Program-made: the position numbers and the translations under genes
Notes under the pieces: generated by a model
Told to the model about the DNA's origin: nothing
The model's input: only the letters and a program-made list of their open reading frames with translations
Database searches by the model: none
Part shown: piece after piece, positions 7,403-16,807 of the stretch
Numbering within the stretch: the stretch's first letter is position 1
Layout: each line of letters starts with the position of its first letter
Assembly: GCA_001797315.1 (NCBI GenBank)
Contig: MGPC01000003.1
Span: forward strand, 1 to 64,000
Length of the DNA: 64,000 nucleotides
Reading direction: 5' to 3'
Origin: Curvibacter sp. GWA2_64_110
GTDB lineage: Bacteria; Pseudomonadota; Gammaproteobacteria; Burkholderiales; Burkholderiaceae_C

Positions 7403-8773
7403 TCACTGCGGCGGTTCGCGCATTTCGACATAGGCGCGGGCACGCACGTCCCGCGCCCAATTGGCATAGGCCTCATCCAGCTTCTTTTCGCGCAGCATGT
7501 TACGCACCATCTCGCGCTGCTCGCGCTCGCCCAGCGTGGTGTTGCGTCGCTCCAGCAACTGGATCAGGTGCACGCCAAAACGCGAGATCAGTGGCTGGCT
7601 GATCTGTCCGGGTGCCAGCCGGTTCATGACCGCCTCGAACTCGGGCACGAACTGGCCGGGATAAGCCCAACCCAGATCGCCGCCTTGCTCCGCACTGCCG
7701 TCCTGCGAATTCTCGCGTGCCAGCGTAGCGAAGTCAGTCTGGCCGGTCTGGATACGCCGACGGAAATCATTGAGCTTGTCGCGCGCTGCCGCCTCGCTCA
7801 GTTGCGCATTCGGACGCAGCAGAATATGGCGGGCATGGCTTTGCGTGATGACCATCGGCGGCAAACCGGCATTGCGCTTCTCCACCAGCTTGAGGATGTG
7901 AAAGCCTGCGCCGGAACGCACCAGTTCCGAGATGCCGCCGACCGCCAGCGACCGGGTCGCGTCCAGGAACAGCGGAGGGTAACGGTCGGCCGGGCGCAAA
8001 CCGAGTTGTCCACCACTGGCACGATCAGCCGCATCCGAAAGTTCGCGCGCCAGGACGGTGAAGTCCTCGCCCGCGCGCGCGCGCTCCAGTGCACGTTGCG
8101 CCTTGGCCTGCAGCGCAGCCACCTGAGTTTCGCTGGCATTCTCTGGCACCGCCACGAGCAACTGCGCGATATTGATCACCTGATTGGCCGGTACATTGCT
8201 AACCGCCAACTGCTCCTGCAGATACTGCTCGACTTCCAGATCGCTGACACGCACCTTCGGCTCGACTTCGCGCTCGCGCAGGCGCGTGAGCAGAAGCTGA
8301 TTGCGCAACTGTTCGCGAAACTGCTTGGGGTCGACACCATCCTGCGCAATACGGCGATGCAACTCGGCCACACTCAGCTGGTTCTGCAACGCGACGCTCT
8401 GTTCGGCCTGGTCAACCGATGGCTCATCCACCTTGATGCCTGTTTCGCGTGCCAGCTGCAGCTGTGCCTTCTCGTTGATCAGACGTTCAAGCACCTGGCG
8501 CGTGAGCTCACGTGTGTCAGGCAGCGCTTGACGCTGCTGGGCATACTGTTGCTGCATGCGCTGCAACTCGACCGCCACGTCATGGTTCGTCACAGGCTCG
8601 GAATTGACCACTGCAACGATGAAGTCGGCTTGGCGTACCGCCCCTTGCGCCGCCGTCACGGTGCTTGCCGCTGGCGACGTGCGCGTAGCCGGCCGCAGCC
8701 CCTGGGCCTGAACCGACAGAGCGGTCAAAATAAGCAGACAGGCCACACTCGGGGCCGAGACTCGATGGATCAT
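7403..8773 (-). CDS. surA: Periplasmic chaperone and peptidyl-prolyl isomerase SurA
   Basis: SurA escorts unfolded outer-membrane proteins, including LptD, across the periplasm. The 456-residue product has a signal peptide (MIHRVSAPSVACLLILTALS, cleaved near VQAQG), a SurA N-terminal domain (about 45-170), and two parvulin domains (about 195-290 and 305-405). The second parvulin domain shows the usual HILLRPN, DLGWAYPGQFVPEFE and RFGVHLIQLLERR blocks. The start codon is 6 bp after the lptD stop, so lptD and surA form one transcript. Length and order match the classical lptD-surA unit. Confidence 0.95.
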   Translation of the reverse strand: MIHRVSAPSVACLLILTALSVQAQGLRPATRTSPAASTVTAAQGAVRQADFIVAVVNSEPVTNHDVAVELQRMQQQYAQQRQALPDTRELTRQVLERLINEKAQLQLARETGIKVDEPSVDQAEQSVALQNQLSVAELHRRIAQDGVDPKQFREQLRNQLLLTRLREREVEPKVRVSDLEVEQYLQEQLAVSNVPANQVINIAQLLVAVPENASETQVAALQAKAQRALERARAGEDFTVLARELSDAADRASGGQLGLRPADRYPPLFLDATRSLAVGGISELVRSGAGFHILKLVEKRNAGLPPMVITQSHARHILLRPNAQLSEAAARDKLNDFRRRIQTGQTDFATLARENSQDGSAEQGGDLGWAYPGQFVPEFEAVMNRLAPGQISQPLISRFGVHLIQLLERRNTTLGEREQREMVRNMLREKKLDEAYANWARDVRARAYVEMREPPQ

Positions 8774-8779
8774 GATGGG

Positions 8780-11179
8780 TCAATCGTAATTGCTGAAACG
8801 GCTGGGCGAACTGATTTGCTGACGCAGCAGCTGGTAGCGCGGGATGTTTCTCTGCAGTGTGGACAGGGGATCGATACCCACCCGCGAAAAACCGACGAAT
8901 TCGAGCTGGAACATGATGCGCTCGCTGGTCGACGCAAAGCCTGTCCGCAGGCGTTCCAACACGATGCGGCCCAGCCAGCAACCGCCATCGTACTCAAAGC
9001 CGACGATGGAATCGACCATCCGGCTGTCTTTCAGGCTGTAGTTGAGGCGGCCCACACTGTACCAGCGCCCTGAACCCTGGCCCCGGCCCTGGCCGAGATC
9101 CTGCCCCTTGTCACCCCACAGGGCGTTGAGCGGCCACTGCCAGCCGATATCGGCCAATTCGCTGATGTTGCGCTGGAAGCGGTAGGCTAGATTGAGCACG
9201 CGGTAATTCCCCGGACTGTAGCGCGCACCGACCGTGGAGCGAACCGACTTTTCGGTCGTCGGGTTGTATTGCACAACCGAATCGAACGCCCAGCGGTCAT
9301 CCCAGTTAAAGCCGGCACCCAGCAGCACATCGCTCAGGCTTTCCTTGGTCGGCGTGCCGCCGGGTAAGGTAACGTTCTGATCCGCAAAGCGGTAACGCTG
9401 CGCAATGCCAAAACGCGCGGTCTCCGAACCCGTGTCCGGATTCAGCAGACGCGTGCTCACACCGGCCGTCAGAAGGTTGTTGTCGGAAATGCGGTCGTGG
9501 CCGCTGAAAGCATTCTCGGTATAGATACTGGCAAAGTTGAAGTCGTTGGCACCCGAGTCGTAATTGGGCAGATAACTTTGATCAACGTAGGGCGTATTCA
9601 CGTAGAACAGGCGCGGCTCCAGGGTTTGGCGGAAGTCGCGCCCCAGATAACTGGCATCACGCTCGAATACCAAACCGGTATCGAGGCTGAAAGTCGGCAC
9701 CGTACGGGTGGCCGTGGTGGCCCCGGAAGACAGCACACCATCGAACTGGTAGGAGGTCGAGTGCAGTTGCAACTTGGGCGTAATGAAGCCGGCAGCACTG
9801 AGAAAAGGGCGACTGATCTGCCCCAGCAGCAAGCTGCGCTGGCTGTTCGGTTGCTTGGTCAGGCGTCGGTCGGCCTCGAATTGGGTGTAGTCGCCGTCCA
9901 GCGAGAATTCGAAGCCCCCGGCATCCAGCCTGGCATAGCGCGCTGCCAGTTGCGGCAGCCGGTCGTAAGGCGGCGTGATCGGTGAGTCCGGGTCCTGCAG
10001 GGTCTGCCACTTGAGCGTGCGCAAGGTGGCCGAATAAAACCCCCGCCCCCAACTGATCGTGGCGTCATTGGGCAGCAGCCGCTGCGTCATGGCATTCGAG
10101 GCGTTGGGGAAATCGCGCCAGTAGTTGTCGTCGCTGACGCGGTTAAACTTGAGACTGAGACCGAGATTGCCAATAGCCGGCATCCCCGTCTCAAGCGCAC
10201 CTTGATGCGAATAGGCATAGCCCCAACGATCTTTTCCGCGGAGCGTGTCGTTGGGCATGTAGTCGACACGCAGGCCCCCCATGTAGAGCGGCTCCAGGTA
10301 ACGGAACTCGCCGCCCCAATTGATGCCACGCTTACTCATAAGGGTTGGAAAAAGCGTGGCATCGCGATTGGGTGCGATGTTCCAGTAATAAGGCACGGTC
10401 ACCTCGGTACCGCTGGTACTGCCAACGCCAAAGGTAGGTGCCAGAAAGCCGGACTTGCGCTTTTCGCTCAAAGAAAAACTGACCGATGGCACGGACAAAA
10501 AGGTAACCCCCTTGAAACTTAGCTTCGCATCGTCGGCTTCGCCCAACTCGTCCTCGTTATCGATACGCATGGTCGTAGCGCGTAGCATCCAGTCGGGCAC
10601 CCAGCTCGGTCCTGGCTTACGCTGACAGGTGGTAAAGGTCGCGTTGCGGATCACCGCCCGGTTCTCGTCAAGAAAATCCACTCTTTCGGCTTTGCCATGG
10701 GCATCGTTACCCAGGAAGCTATAGTCCGGCCGAGTGAAAAAACCCTCGAAGGCATCGACCTTGAGTTCCAGCTCCGGCCCCTCGAACACATTGCCGGCAC
10801 GGTTGATGCGCACATTGCCGCGCATCTTGGCCAGATCATCGGGCTGGTAGTACTCGAGCCGGTCGGCCCGGATCACCGTATCGCCGCGACGCAGCTCGAC
10901 CCGACCCTCAGCCGTCATCTCCAGGTCTGGGCGGCCGCTCAAGATGTCGCTGAAGAGAAAGGTCGGCAAGCTGCTGCGCTGCGTCGCTGGCACCTGCTCC
11001 TGCAGCCGTGGGCTGCTGCGCAACTGCACGGACTCGTTCTGGGAAGGCGCCGCTTCCTGTGCGCGCACCAGCCCGGCCTGCAGCAAAGCGGCGGCCAGCA
11101 AAGCCAGCGACGGCAGCATGGCGCGGGGACCGGTGGCGGAGCAGGACGCCCTGGGGTTCAAGTCTCGCATCGGGCGCAT
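8780..11179 (-). CDS. lptD: LPS-assembly outer-membrane protein LptD
   Basis: LptD with LptE inserts lipopolysaccharide into the outer leaflet. An OstA/LptA-like jellyroll domain (GRVELRRGDTVIRADRLEYY and following) precedes a large beta-barrel ending GFSRVGIDPLSTLQRNIPRY. Start choice: the frame is open to 11359, but this would overlap the divergent kinase gene. In-frame ATGs at 11179, 11170 and 11119 are all possible, and 11119 gives a short signal peptide (MLPSLALLAAALLQAGLVRA). I used 11179. The mature part has only two cysteines, in TTCQRKPG and DGGCWLGR, where E. coli has two pairs. surA follows after 6 bp. Confidence 0.93.
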   Translation of the reverse strand: MRPMRDLNPRASCSATGPRAMLPSLALLAAALLQAGLVRAQEAAPSQNESVQLRSSPRLQEQVPATQRSSLPTFLFSDILSGRPDLEMTAEGRVELRRGDTVIRADRLEYYQPDDLAKMRGNVRINRAGNVFEGPELELKVDAFEGFFTRPDYSFLGNDAHGKAERVDFLDENRAVIRNATFTTCQRKPGPSWVPDWMLRATTMRIDNEDELGEADDAKLSFKGVTFLSVPSVSFSLSEKRKSGFLAPTFGVGSTSGTEVTVPYYWNIAPNRDATLFPTLMSKRGINWGGEFRYLEPLYMGGLRVDYMPNDTLRGKDRWGYAYSHQGALETGMPAIGNLGLSLKFNRVSDDNYWRDFPNASNAMTQRLLPNDATISWGRGFYSATLRTLKWQTLQDPDSPITPPYDRLPQLAARYARLDAGGFEFSLDGDYTQFEADRRLTKQPNSQRSLLLGQISRPFLSAAGFITPKLQLHSTSYQFDGVLSSGATTATRTVPTFSLDTGLVFERDASYLGRDFRQTLEPRLFYVNTPYVDQSYLPNYDSGANDFNFASIYTENAFSGHDRISDNNLLTAGVSTRLLNPDTGSETARFGIAQRYRFADQNVTLPGGTPTKESLSDVLLGAGFNWDDRWAFDSVVQYNPTTEKSVRSTVGARYSPGNYRVLNLAYRFQRNISELADIGWQWPLNALWGDKGQDLGQGRGQGSGRWYSVGRLNYSLKDSRMVDSIVGFEYDGGCWLGRIVLERLRTGFASTSERIMFQLEFVGFSRVGIDPLSTLQRNIPRYQLLRQQISSPSRFSNYD

Positions 11180-11244
11180 CGGGTATTCGGCAGATCGAAG
11201 GAATCGGGCTTTGACATGGGCGGGGTTTGTAGAATGGATTATCC

Positions 11245-12366
11245 ATGACCCCAACAGACGCGCGCCCTGGCGCCACCCCCATGCCCGAGACCGCCATTGC
11301 CTGGACCTCACCCGAACGCGAGGCCGCCTTCCACCAGTGGCTTGCCGCTCTGGCAGCATCCCAGCAACTCCTGCCTGCCACCTTGCGGCCGGCCTCCGCC
11401 GACGCCAGTTTCCGGCGTTATTTCCGCATTGATGCCGCCCAAGGCAGCCGCATCATCATGGATGCGCCGCCGGACAAGGAAAACTGCCGCCCCTTCGTGC
11501 AAGTCGCCGGCCTGATGCAGGAAGCTGGCCTGAATGTGCCGCAGATCCTGGCCTGGGACGAAGCGCAGGGTTTCATGCTGCTGTCCGACCTGGGCGGCCA
11601 CACCATGATGCAGATGATCGACCGCGAGCATCCGTCGGCGAACCTGGGGCGCTACCTGCAGGCGGTCGATGCGCTGGTCACTTGGCAGCAGGCCTCCCGG
11701 CCCGGGGTGCTGCCGCCCTATGACGAAGCGCTGCTGCGGCGCGAGCTCGAGCTCTTTCCCGACTGGTACCTGGCACGCCACCGCGGCATCACCGTGGAAG
11801 GCAAGCTGCGCCAGACCCTGGACACCATGTTTGCCTTGATCATCGAGCGCAACCTGGCCTGGCCCAGCGTCTACGTGCACCGCGATTTCATGCCGCGCAA
11901 CTTGATGATCCCCTCGGACGCGGGCGAACAACACCTGGGCGGAACACCGGAAACACGCCTGGGCGTGTTGGATTTCCAGGACGCGGTCTACGGCCCCATC
12001 ACCTACGACATCGCCAGCCTGATGCGCGATGCTTTCCTGAGCTGGGACGAGGAATTCGTGCTTGACGTCACCATCCGCTACTGGCAGAAGGCGCGCGCTG
12101 CCGGCCTGCCGGTCGGCGACGACTTCGGCGAGTTCTACCGCGGCGTCGAGTGGATGGGCCTGCAGCGCCACCTCAAGGTGGCCGGCATCTTTGCCCGCCT
12201 CACGCTGCGCGACGGCAAGCCGCAGTACCTGGCCGATGCGCCGCGTTTCATCCAGTACATCCGCGCCACCTGTTCGCGCTACATCGAACTCAAGCCCCTG
12301 CTGAGGCTGGTGGACGAGGTCGAAGGCATCACCGAGGCCAGCGGCTACGCCTTTGGCCGGGTTTAA
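11245..12366 (+). CDS. AmgK-like anomeric sugar kinase (aminoglycoside phosphotransferase fold)
   Basis: The 373-residue protein has the APH kinase fold: a substrate-side N-terminal lobe (ASFRRYFRI), the catalytic loop VHRDFMPRNLM (H212, D214), and the metal site LGVLDFQDAVYGP. It closely resembles the AmgK group, which phosphorylates MurNAc or GlcNAc at C1 in cell-wall recycling, and it sits in the usual AmgK position divergent from lptD-surA. The uridylyltransferase gene murU, which normally follows amgK, is absent; rsmE follows instead. A second ATG at 11281 is a possible start. The assignment to AmgK rests on resemblance and position, so I leave the symbol blank. Confidence 0.8.
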   Translation: MTPTDARPGATPMPETAIAWTSPEREAAFHQWLAALAASQQLLPATLRPASADASFRRYFRIDAAQGSRIIMDAPPDKENCRPFVQVAGLMQEAGLNVPQILAWDEAQGFMLLSDLGGHTMMQMIDREHPSANLGRYLQAVDALVTWQQASRPGVLPPYDEALLRRELELFPDWYLARHRGITVEGKLRQTLDTMFALIIERNLAWPSVYVHRDFMPRNLMIPSDAGEQHLGGTPETRLGVLDFQDAVYGPITYDIASLMRDAFLSWDEEFVLDVTIRYWQKARAAGLPVGDDFGEFYRGVEWMGLQRHLKVAGIFARLTLRDGKPQYLADAPRFIQYIRATCSRYIELKPLLRLVDEVEGITEASGYAFGRV

Positions 12367-12425
12367 ATCAAAATGGCACCAAGTTCTTTTCAGATCTGCG
12401 CCAACAGCTCCTGAATTCATAGCAA
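12366..12425. repeat. Low-GC dispersed repeat-like segment between the kinase gene and rsmE
   Basis: This 60-bp gap is AT-richer than its neighbours. It begins AAATCAAAATGGCACCAAG and ends AACAGCTCCTGAATTCATAG. The AAATCAAAA and CAGCTCCT/ATAGCAAA blocks resemble a short dispersed element I associate with Comamonadaceae genomes; related CTATCAAAA cores occur at about 18944, 24990 and 46453. The family membership is inferred. Confidence 0.4.
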
Positions 12426-13145
12426 ATGCCTCGCTTCCACTGTCCCATGCCGCTGGCCAGCGGCGCGCTGATCGATCTGCCTGCGGGCGCGGCACGCCAT
12501 GTGCAGGTGTTGCGCCTGCAGCCGGGCATAACCATCACGCTCTTCAATGGCGAGGGTGGTGAGTACGAGGCCACCATCACGCGCATGGGCCGCAGCGAGG
12601 TGCAGGTGCAGGTTGATGCCCACACGCCGGTGGAACGCGAGACAGCGCGTGAAGTGCACCTGGCCCTCGGCGTACCGGCCAACGAACGCATGGACTGGCT
12701 GGTGGAAAAAGCCACCGAGCTCGGCGTCGCCAGCATCCAGCCGCTGCTGGCCGAACGCAGCGTGCTCAAGCTCAAGGGCGAACGGGCCGAGAAGAAACGC
12801 GCGCACTGGCAGGGCATTGCGGTTGCGGCCTGCGAGCAGTGCGGCCGCAACCGCGTGCCCGAGGTGCGCGAGAGCCTGGCCTTGCCGGACTGGGTCCGGA
12901 CGCTTGGCCCCGGCGCCCGGCTGTTGCTGTCACTGCAAGCCGGCACCCAGCCCCTGCAGCAGGCACTGGCCGCAGCCGCCCCGGGGCCGGTGACCTTTCT
13001 CTCCGGCCCCGAGGGAGGTCTCACCGCAGCCGAAGAAGCCCTCGCCCTGGCCCATGGCTTTGTGCCCGTCACACTGGGCTCGCGCACACTGCGCGCCGAG
13101 ACCGCACCGCTGGCCGCCTTGGCGGCGCTTACACTGGGCGCATGA
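12426..13145 (+). CDS. rsmE: 16S rRNA (uracil1498-N3)-methyltransferase RsmE
   Basis: RsmE methylates N3 of U1498 in 16S rRNA using SAM. The 239-residue product has the N-terminal PUA-like RNA-binding part (HVQVLRLQPGITITLFNG, about 24-41) and a C-terminal SPOUT knot with FLSGPEGGLTAAEEALA and VTLGSRTLRAETAPLAAL, which form the trefoil SAM site. Length is normal. Its stop overlaps the ATG of the next gene (ATGA), so translation of the two is probably coupled. The region before it is the repeat-like 12366-12425 segment, with a poor RBS. Confidence 0.95.
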   Translation: MPRFHCPMPLASGALIDLPAGAARHVQVLRLQPGITITLFNGEGGEYEATITRMGRSEVQVQVDAHTPVERETAREVHLALGVPANERMDWLVEKATELGVASIQPLLAERSVLKLKGERAEKKRAHWQGIAVAACEQCGRNRVPEVRESLALPDWVRTLGPGARLLLSLQAGTQPLQQALAAAAPGPVTFLSGPEGGLTAAEEALALAHGFVPVTLGSRTLRAETAPLAALAALTLGA

Positions 13146-14314
13146 ACCGTCCTCTGCTGCTGCTGGCCATCTGCCAGGGTCTCTTTCTCACCAACAACGT
13201 CGTCTTCATCGCCATCAACGGCCTGGTGGGCCTGAGCCTGGCGCCGCTGGGCTGGATGGCCACGCTGCCGGTGATGGGTTATGTGGTCGGCGGCGCCCTG
13301 AGCACCGGCCTGGTGGCGCGCACGCAGGCACACTACGGCCGCCAGGCCTCGTTCCAGATCGGCCTGGTGATCGCGCTGCTGTCGGCCTTGCTGTGCGCCT
13401 GGGCGGCCTGGCGCCACGATTTCTGGCTGCTGGTCGCGGCGACCGTGGTGGCCGGCTACTACAGCGCCAACGGCCAGCTCTACCGCTTTGCCGCCGCCGA
13501 ACTGGCCGCGCCAGCCTACCGCGAAAAAGCCGTTTCGCTGGTGCTGGCCGGCGGCCTGATCGGCGCCATCATCGGCCCCAATCTGGCCAAGTACACCCGC
13601 AACCTGTTGGCCATTCCCTTTGCCGGTGCCTATCTGGCGCTGGCTGTCGTGGCTGTGCTGGCCATGGGGCTGATGGCCTTCGTGCGCTTTCCGGCCGTGC
13701 CGGCGGCGCAAAAGAGCAGCGCCGGCGGGCGACCGATGCGGGAAATCGTGCGCCAGCCGCTGTTTTTTGTTGCCGCCGCCGGCGCGGCACTGGGTTATGG
13801 CGTGATGAACCTGCTGATGGCCGCCACGCCGCTGGCGATGCAGGTGTGCGGCTTTCCCTTTGACGATGCGGCGCTGGTGTTGCAATGGCACGTGATCGGC
13901 ATGTTCGCGCCGGGCTTTTTCACCGGCCACCTCATCAAGCGCTTCGGCACGTTGACCATCATGGGCATCGGCGTGCTGCTCAATGCGCTGTGCATCGTGA
14001 TTGCGCTCACCGGCGTTGATCTGCACCAGTTTCTGATCGCCCTCTTTCTGCTCGGTGTCGGCTGGAATTTCCTCTTCACCGGCAGCACCACGCTGGCGCT
14101 GCAGGCCTACCGCCCGGAAGAAAAAGACCGGGCGCAGGCCGCCATCAACTTCAGCGTGTTCGCCGTCATGGCCGTCACGTCCTTCGCCTCCGGTGCGCTG
14201 GTCACGACCCAGGGCTGGCAACTGCTGAACATCGGCTCGCTGGTGCCGGTGGCGCTCACCGGGGCAGCGCTGGTCTGGCTGGCGCTGCGGCGGCGGGCAA
14301 CGGCACGGCCCTGA
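13142..14314 (+). CDS. MFS transporter, uncharacterised
   Basis: The 390-residue protein has about 12 hydrophobic segments and the general layout of the major facilitator superfamily, with a short basic loop after TM6 (about residues 185-200). The start ATG at 13142 overlaps the rsmE stop; the frame is open farther upstream inside rsmE, but that part is not coding. The N-terminal signature MNRPLLLLAICQGLFLTNNV and a loop of the LVARTQAHYGRQ type suggest an inner-membrane efflux or uptake carrier. Nothing nearby indicates the substrate. The C-terminal half ends in RRRATARP. The family call is firm; the function is unknown. Confidence 0.85.
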   Translation: MNRPLLLLAICQGLFLTNNVVFIAINGLVGLSLAPLGWMATLPVMGYVVGGALSTGLVARTQAHYGRQASFQIGLVIALLSALLCAWAAWRHDFWLLVAATVVAGYYSANGQLYRFAAAELAAPAYREKAVSLVLAGGLIGAIIGPNLAKYTRNLLAIPFAGAYLALAVVAVLAMGLMAFVRFPAVPAAQKSSAGGRPMREIVRQPLFFVAAAGAALGYGVMNLLMAATPLAMQVCGFPFDDAALVLQWHVIGMFAPGFFTGHLIKRFGTLTIMGIGVLLNALCIVIALTGVDLHQFLIALFLLGVGWNFLFTGSTTLALQAYRPEEKDRAQAAINFSVFAVMAVTSFASGALVTTQGWQLLNIGSLVPVALTGAALVWLALRRRATARP

Positions 14315-14326
14315 ACCGGCTCGCGC

Positions 14327-15166
14327 TCAAAAGCGGGCATCCAGCCATTGCTTGAGTTGCTCGAACACCGGCTCACGCTCGAGTTCGTTGAAGATCTCGT
14401 GATACGCGCCCTCGAAGCAATGCGCGCTCACCACGCCCGCAGGCGCAGCGGCAGCAAAAGCACGGCTGCCCGCCGGGCTGACCAGGTGATCGTCACCGGC
14501 ATACAGCAGCAGGGTCGGCACTTGCCAACGCGGTGCGCTCGCCACGGTGGCCGCACCGGCATCCACAATGAACCGCGCCAGCCGGCCCGAGATGCGGTCA
14601 TGGATCAGGCGGTCCTGCTGATAGGCACGCACCACCGCCGGATCGTGTGAGATGAGCCGGGCATCGAGGCCGTTGCGCACGCACAGGTCGGGAGCAAGGC
14701 GCGGCAGCACCGCCAGCAGCAGCTTCTGCCAGGTGCTCAGACCCGGATCGAGCGCCGGCGAAGACAGTACCAGCGCGTCGACCGGGCGCAATTGCAGCGA
14801 CACGAATCGCGCCGCCACCAGCCCGCCCAGGCTGTGACCGAACAGGATCAGCGGCGTGCCCGGATCCATCCGGGCACGCGTGCTGTCCAGTACATCGGCC
14901 AGATCGTCGAACAGGCGCCGGTCGTTGGGCAGGCCGCCGCGCACACCGCTGGATTCGCCATGGCCATACTGGTCGTAGCCGCGCACGGCAAAACCCCAGT
15001 CGTTGAGGCGGCGCGCCACATGGTCGTAGCGTCCGGCATGTTCGGCCAGACCATGCACCAGCACCACCACACCGCGCAGTTGACGGCCGTAGGCCAGCGG
15101 CCAGTCCTGGATGGCAATGTTCTCGCCGTCGCTGGCCACAAAGGTCGAGAGGGTCGACTCCGTCAA
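14327..15166 (-). CDS. Alpha/beta hydrolase, monoacylglycerol-lipase-like (Hydrolase_4)
   Basis: The 279-residue enzyme has the serine hydrolase signatures: the oxyanion region VVVLVHGLAEHAGRYDHVA (33-51), the nucleophile elbow GHSLGG with S112, an acidic residue in LLLYAGDDHLVSP, and the final His in GAYHEIFNE. This pattern is typical of monoacylglycerol lipases and lysophospholipases that hydrolyse glycerol esters. No signal peptide is present. It converges with the MFS gene (12 bp gap) and follows the M20 peptidase gene on the same strand by 10 bp, so the two are probably co-transcribed. The exact substrate is not determinable. Confidence 0.86.
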   Translation of the reverse strand: MTESTLSTFVASDGENIAIQDWPLAYGRQLRGVVVLVHGLAEHAGRYDHVARRLNDWGFAVRGYDQYGHGESSGVRGGLPNDRRLFDDLADVLDSTRARMDPGTPLILFGHSLGGLVAARFVSLQLRPVDALVLSSPALDPGLSTWQKLLLAVLPRLAPDLCVRNGLDARLISHDPAVVRAYQQDRLIHDRISGRLARFIVDAGAATVASAPRWQVPTLLLYAGDDHLVSPAGSRAFAAAAPAGVVSAHCFEGAYHEIFNELEREPVFEQLKQWLDARF

Positions 15167-15176
15167 GATCCAGGCC

Positions 15177-16664
15177 TCAGGGCATTTGGGCGATCACCTG
15201 CGCCACCGCTGCCGTCAGCTTGCGCGCATACGGTACATGCAGAAACTCGTTGGGGCCATGGGCATTGCTCTTGGGACCGAGCACGCCGCAGACCATCATC
15301 TGTGCCTTGGGGAAACCCTTGGACAGCATGTTCATCAACGGGATGGTGCCGCCTTGCCCGATGTAGCCACAGGAAGCGCCAAAATAGTTGCACGAGGCGG
15401 CGTTCAGTGCCTGCTCGAACCAGGCTTCGCTCTCAGGCGCGTTCCAGCCGGTGGCCGAGCTCAGCCCCTCGAAGGTCACACGGGCCTGGTAGGGCGCGTT
15501 GTCTTCCAGCACCGCCCTGAGCTGCTGCACCGCCTGTGCCGCATCGACCAGGGGCGGCAGGCGCAAGGACAGCTTGAATGCCGTGTAGGGCCGCAGCACG
15601 TTGCCGGCGTTCTGCAGGTCGGGCAGGCCCTCGACGCCCGTTACGCTCAACGTCGGCACCCAGGTGCGCGCCAGCAGCGCCTGCAACGGATCGGTCGTCA
15701 TGGGCAGACTCAGGCGGGTTTCGCCCTCGCAGTCGTAATGCACCCAGGGAAAGCGCCGGTACAGTTCCTCGCCCAGGATGGCCGCCGTGGCCTGCGCCTG
15801 GCGCATCCGTTCGGGCGGCACCTCACAGTGAAAGCTGGCCGGCAACAGACGGCCGGTGGCGCTGTCCTCCAGCCGGTCCAGCACCTGGCGCAGGATGCGA
15901 AAGCTCGACGGCACCACGCCGCTGGCGTCACCCGAGTGCACGCCCTCGCTCAGGATCTCCACCTTGAGCACGCCGCTGGCCATGCCGCGCAGGCTGGTGG
16001 TGAGCCAGAGCTGGTCGTAGTTGCCGGCCCCGGAGTCGAGGCAGATCACCAGCCCGACATCGCCCAGGCGGTTGTTGCCCGGCGCCCGCAAGGCGTCGAC
16101 ATAGGGCAGCAGGTCGTAGGAGCCGCTTTCCTCGCAGGTTTCGATCAGGCCGACGATGCGCGGGTGCGCTACTTTTTGGCTTTTCAGCGCCGCGATGGCG
16201 GCGATGGCGGCATAGACGGCGTAGCCGTCGTCGGCCCCACCGCGGCCATAGAGCTTGCCATCCTCATACTTGGGTGTCCAGGGCCCGAGGTCATGGCGCC
16301 AGCCGCTGAACTCGGGCTGCTTGTCGAGGTGGCCGTACATCAAGACGGTTTGCGTGGAAACCGTCTGCCCACCCTCGCCCGCGGAGGCCGGCACCTCAAA
16401 AAACAGCACCGGCGTGCGGCCGTCCAGGCGGATCACTTCCAGCCGGAGCCCTTCGACGTTCTGCGCCTCGACCCAGGTCGCGGCGTTGCGCACCACGCGG
16501 TCGATGTAGCCGTGCTCGGCCCATTGCGGGTCGAACATCGGCGACTTGGCCGGAATGGTTATGTAGTCGGTGAGCTGGCGGACGATGTCGCCGTCCCAGG
16601 CGCGGCTGACCTCGTCGAGTACGCGCGCACTGTCCAGTATCGATTCGGGGACGCGATCATTCAT
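15177..16664 (-). CDS. M20-family metallopeptidase (dipeptidase-like)
   Basis: The 495-residue product has the di-zinc peptidase core of the M20 family. Metal and catalytic blocks are visible: YGHLDKQPE (first His), GRGGADDGYAVYA (bridging Asp), ETCEESGSYDL (catalytic and ligand Glu), CLDSGAGNYDQLW, and a late His in NAHGPNEFLHV. A dimerisation domain occupies the middle. I chose the ATG at 16664 (MNDRVPES) because AGGAAAGG lies just upstream; the frame is open 56 codons farther, but that part looks non-coding. It probably cleaves small peptides in the cytoplasm. The hydrolase gene follows within 10 bp. Confidence 0.88.
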   Translation of the reverse strand: MNDRVPESILDSARVLDEVSRAWDGDIVRQLTDYITIPAKSPMFDPQWAEHGYIDRVVRNAATWVEAQNVEGLRLEVIRLDGRTPVLFFEVPASAGEGGQTVSTQTVLMYGHLDKQPEFSGWRHDLGPWTPKYEDGKLYGRGGADDGYAVYAAIAAIAALKSQKVAHPRIVGLIETCEESGSYDLLPYVDALRAPGNNRLGDVGLVICLDSGAGNYDQLWLTTSLRGMASGVLKVEILSEGVHSGDASGVVPSSFRILRQVLDRLEDSATGRLLPASFHCEVPPERMRQAQATAAILGEELYRRFPWVHYDCEGETRLSLPMTTDPLQALLARTWVPTLSVTGVEGLPDLQNAGNVLRPYTAFKLSLRLPPLVDAAQAVQQLRAVLEDNAPYQARVTFEGLSSATGWNAPESEAWFEQALNAASCNYFGASCGYIGQGGTIPLMNMLSKGFPKAQMMVCGVLGPKSNAHGPNEFLHVPYARKLTAAVAQVIAQMP

Positions 16665-16807
16665 GCAGTTGGCCTTTCCTGGGGCGTCAGTTCGTACCAC
16701 GACCTGCTCGCCCCTATCGCTATGATGCCACTTGCCAAGCCACCCCTGCAACGCCGCGGAACGACCGTGCCATCCCGCCCCCGCGCAACCCAAAATGCGA
16801 TCGCCCG

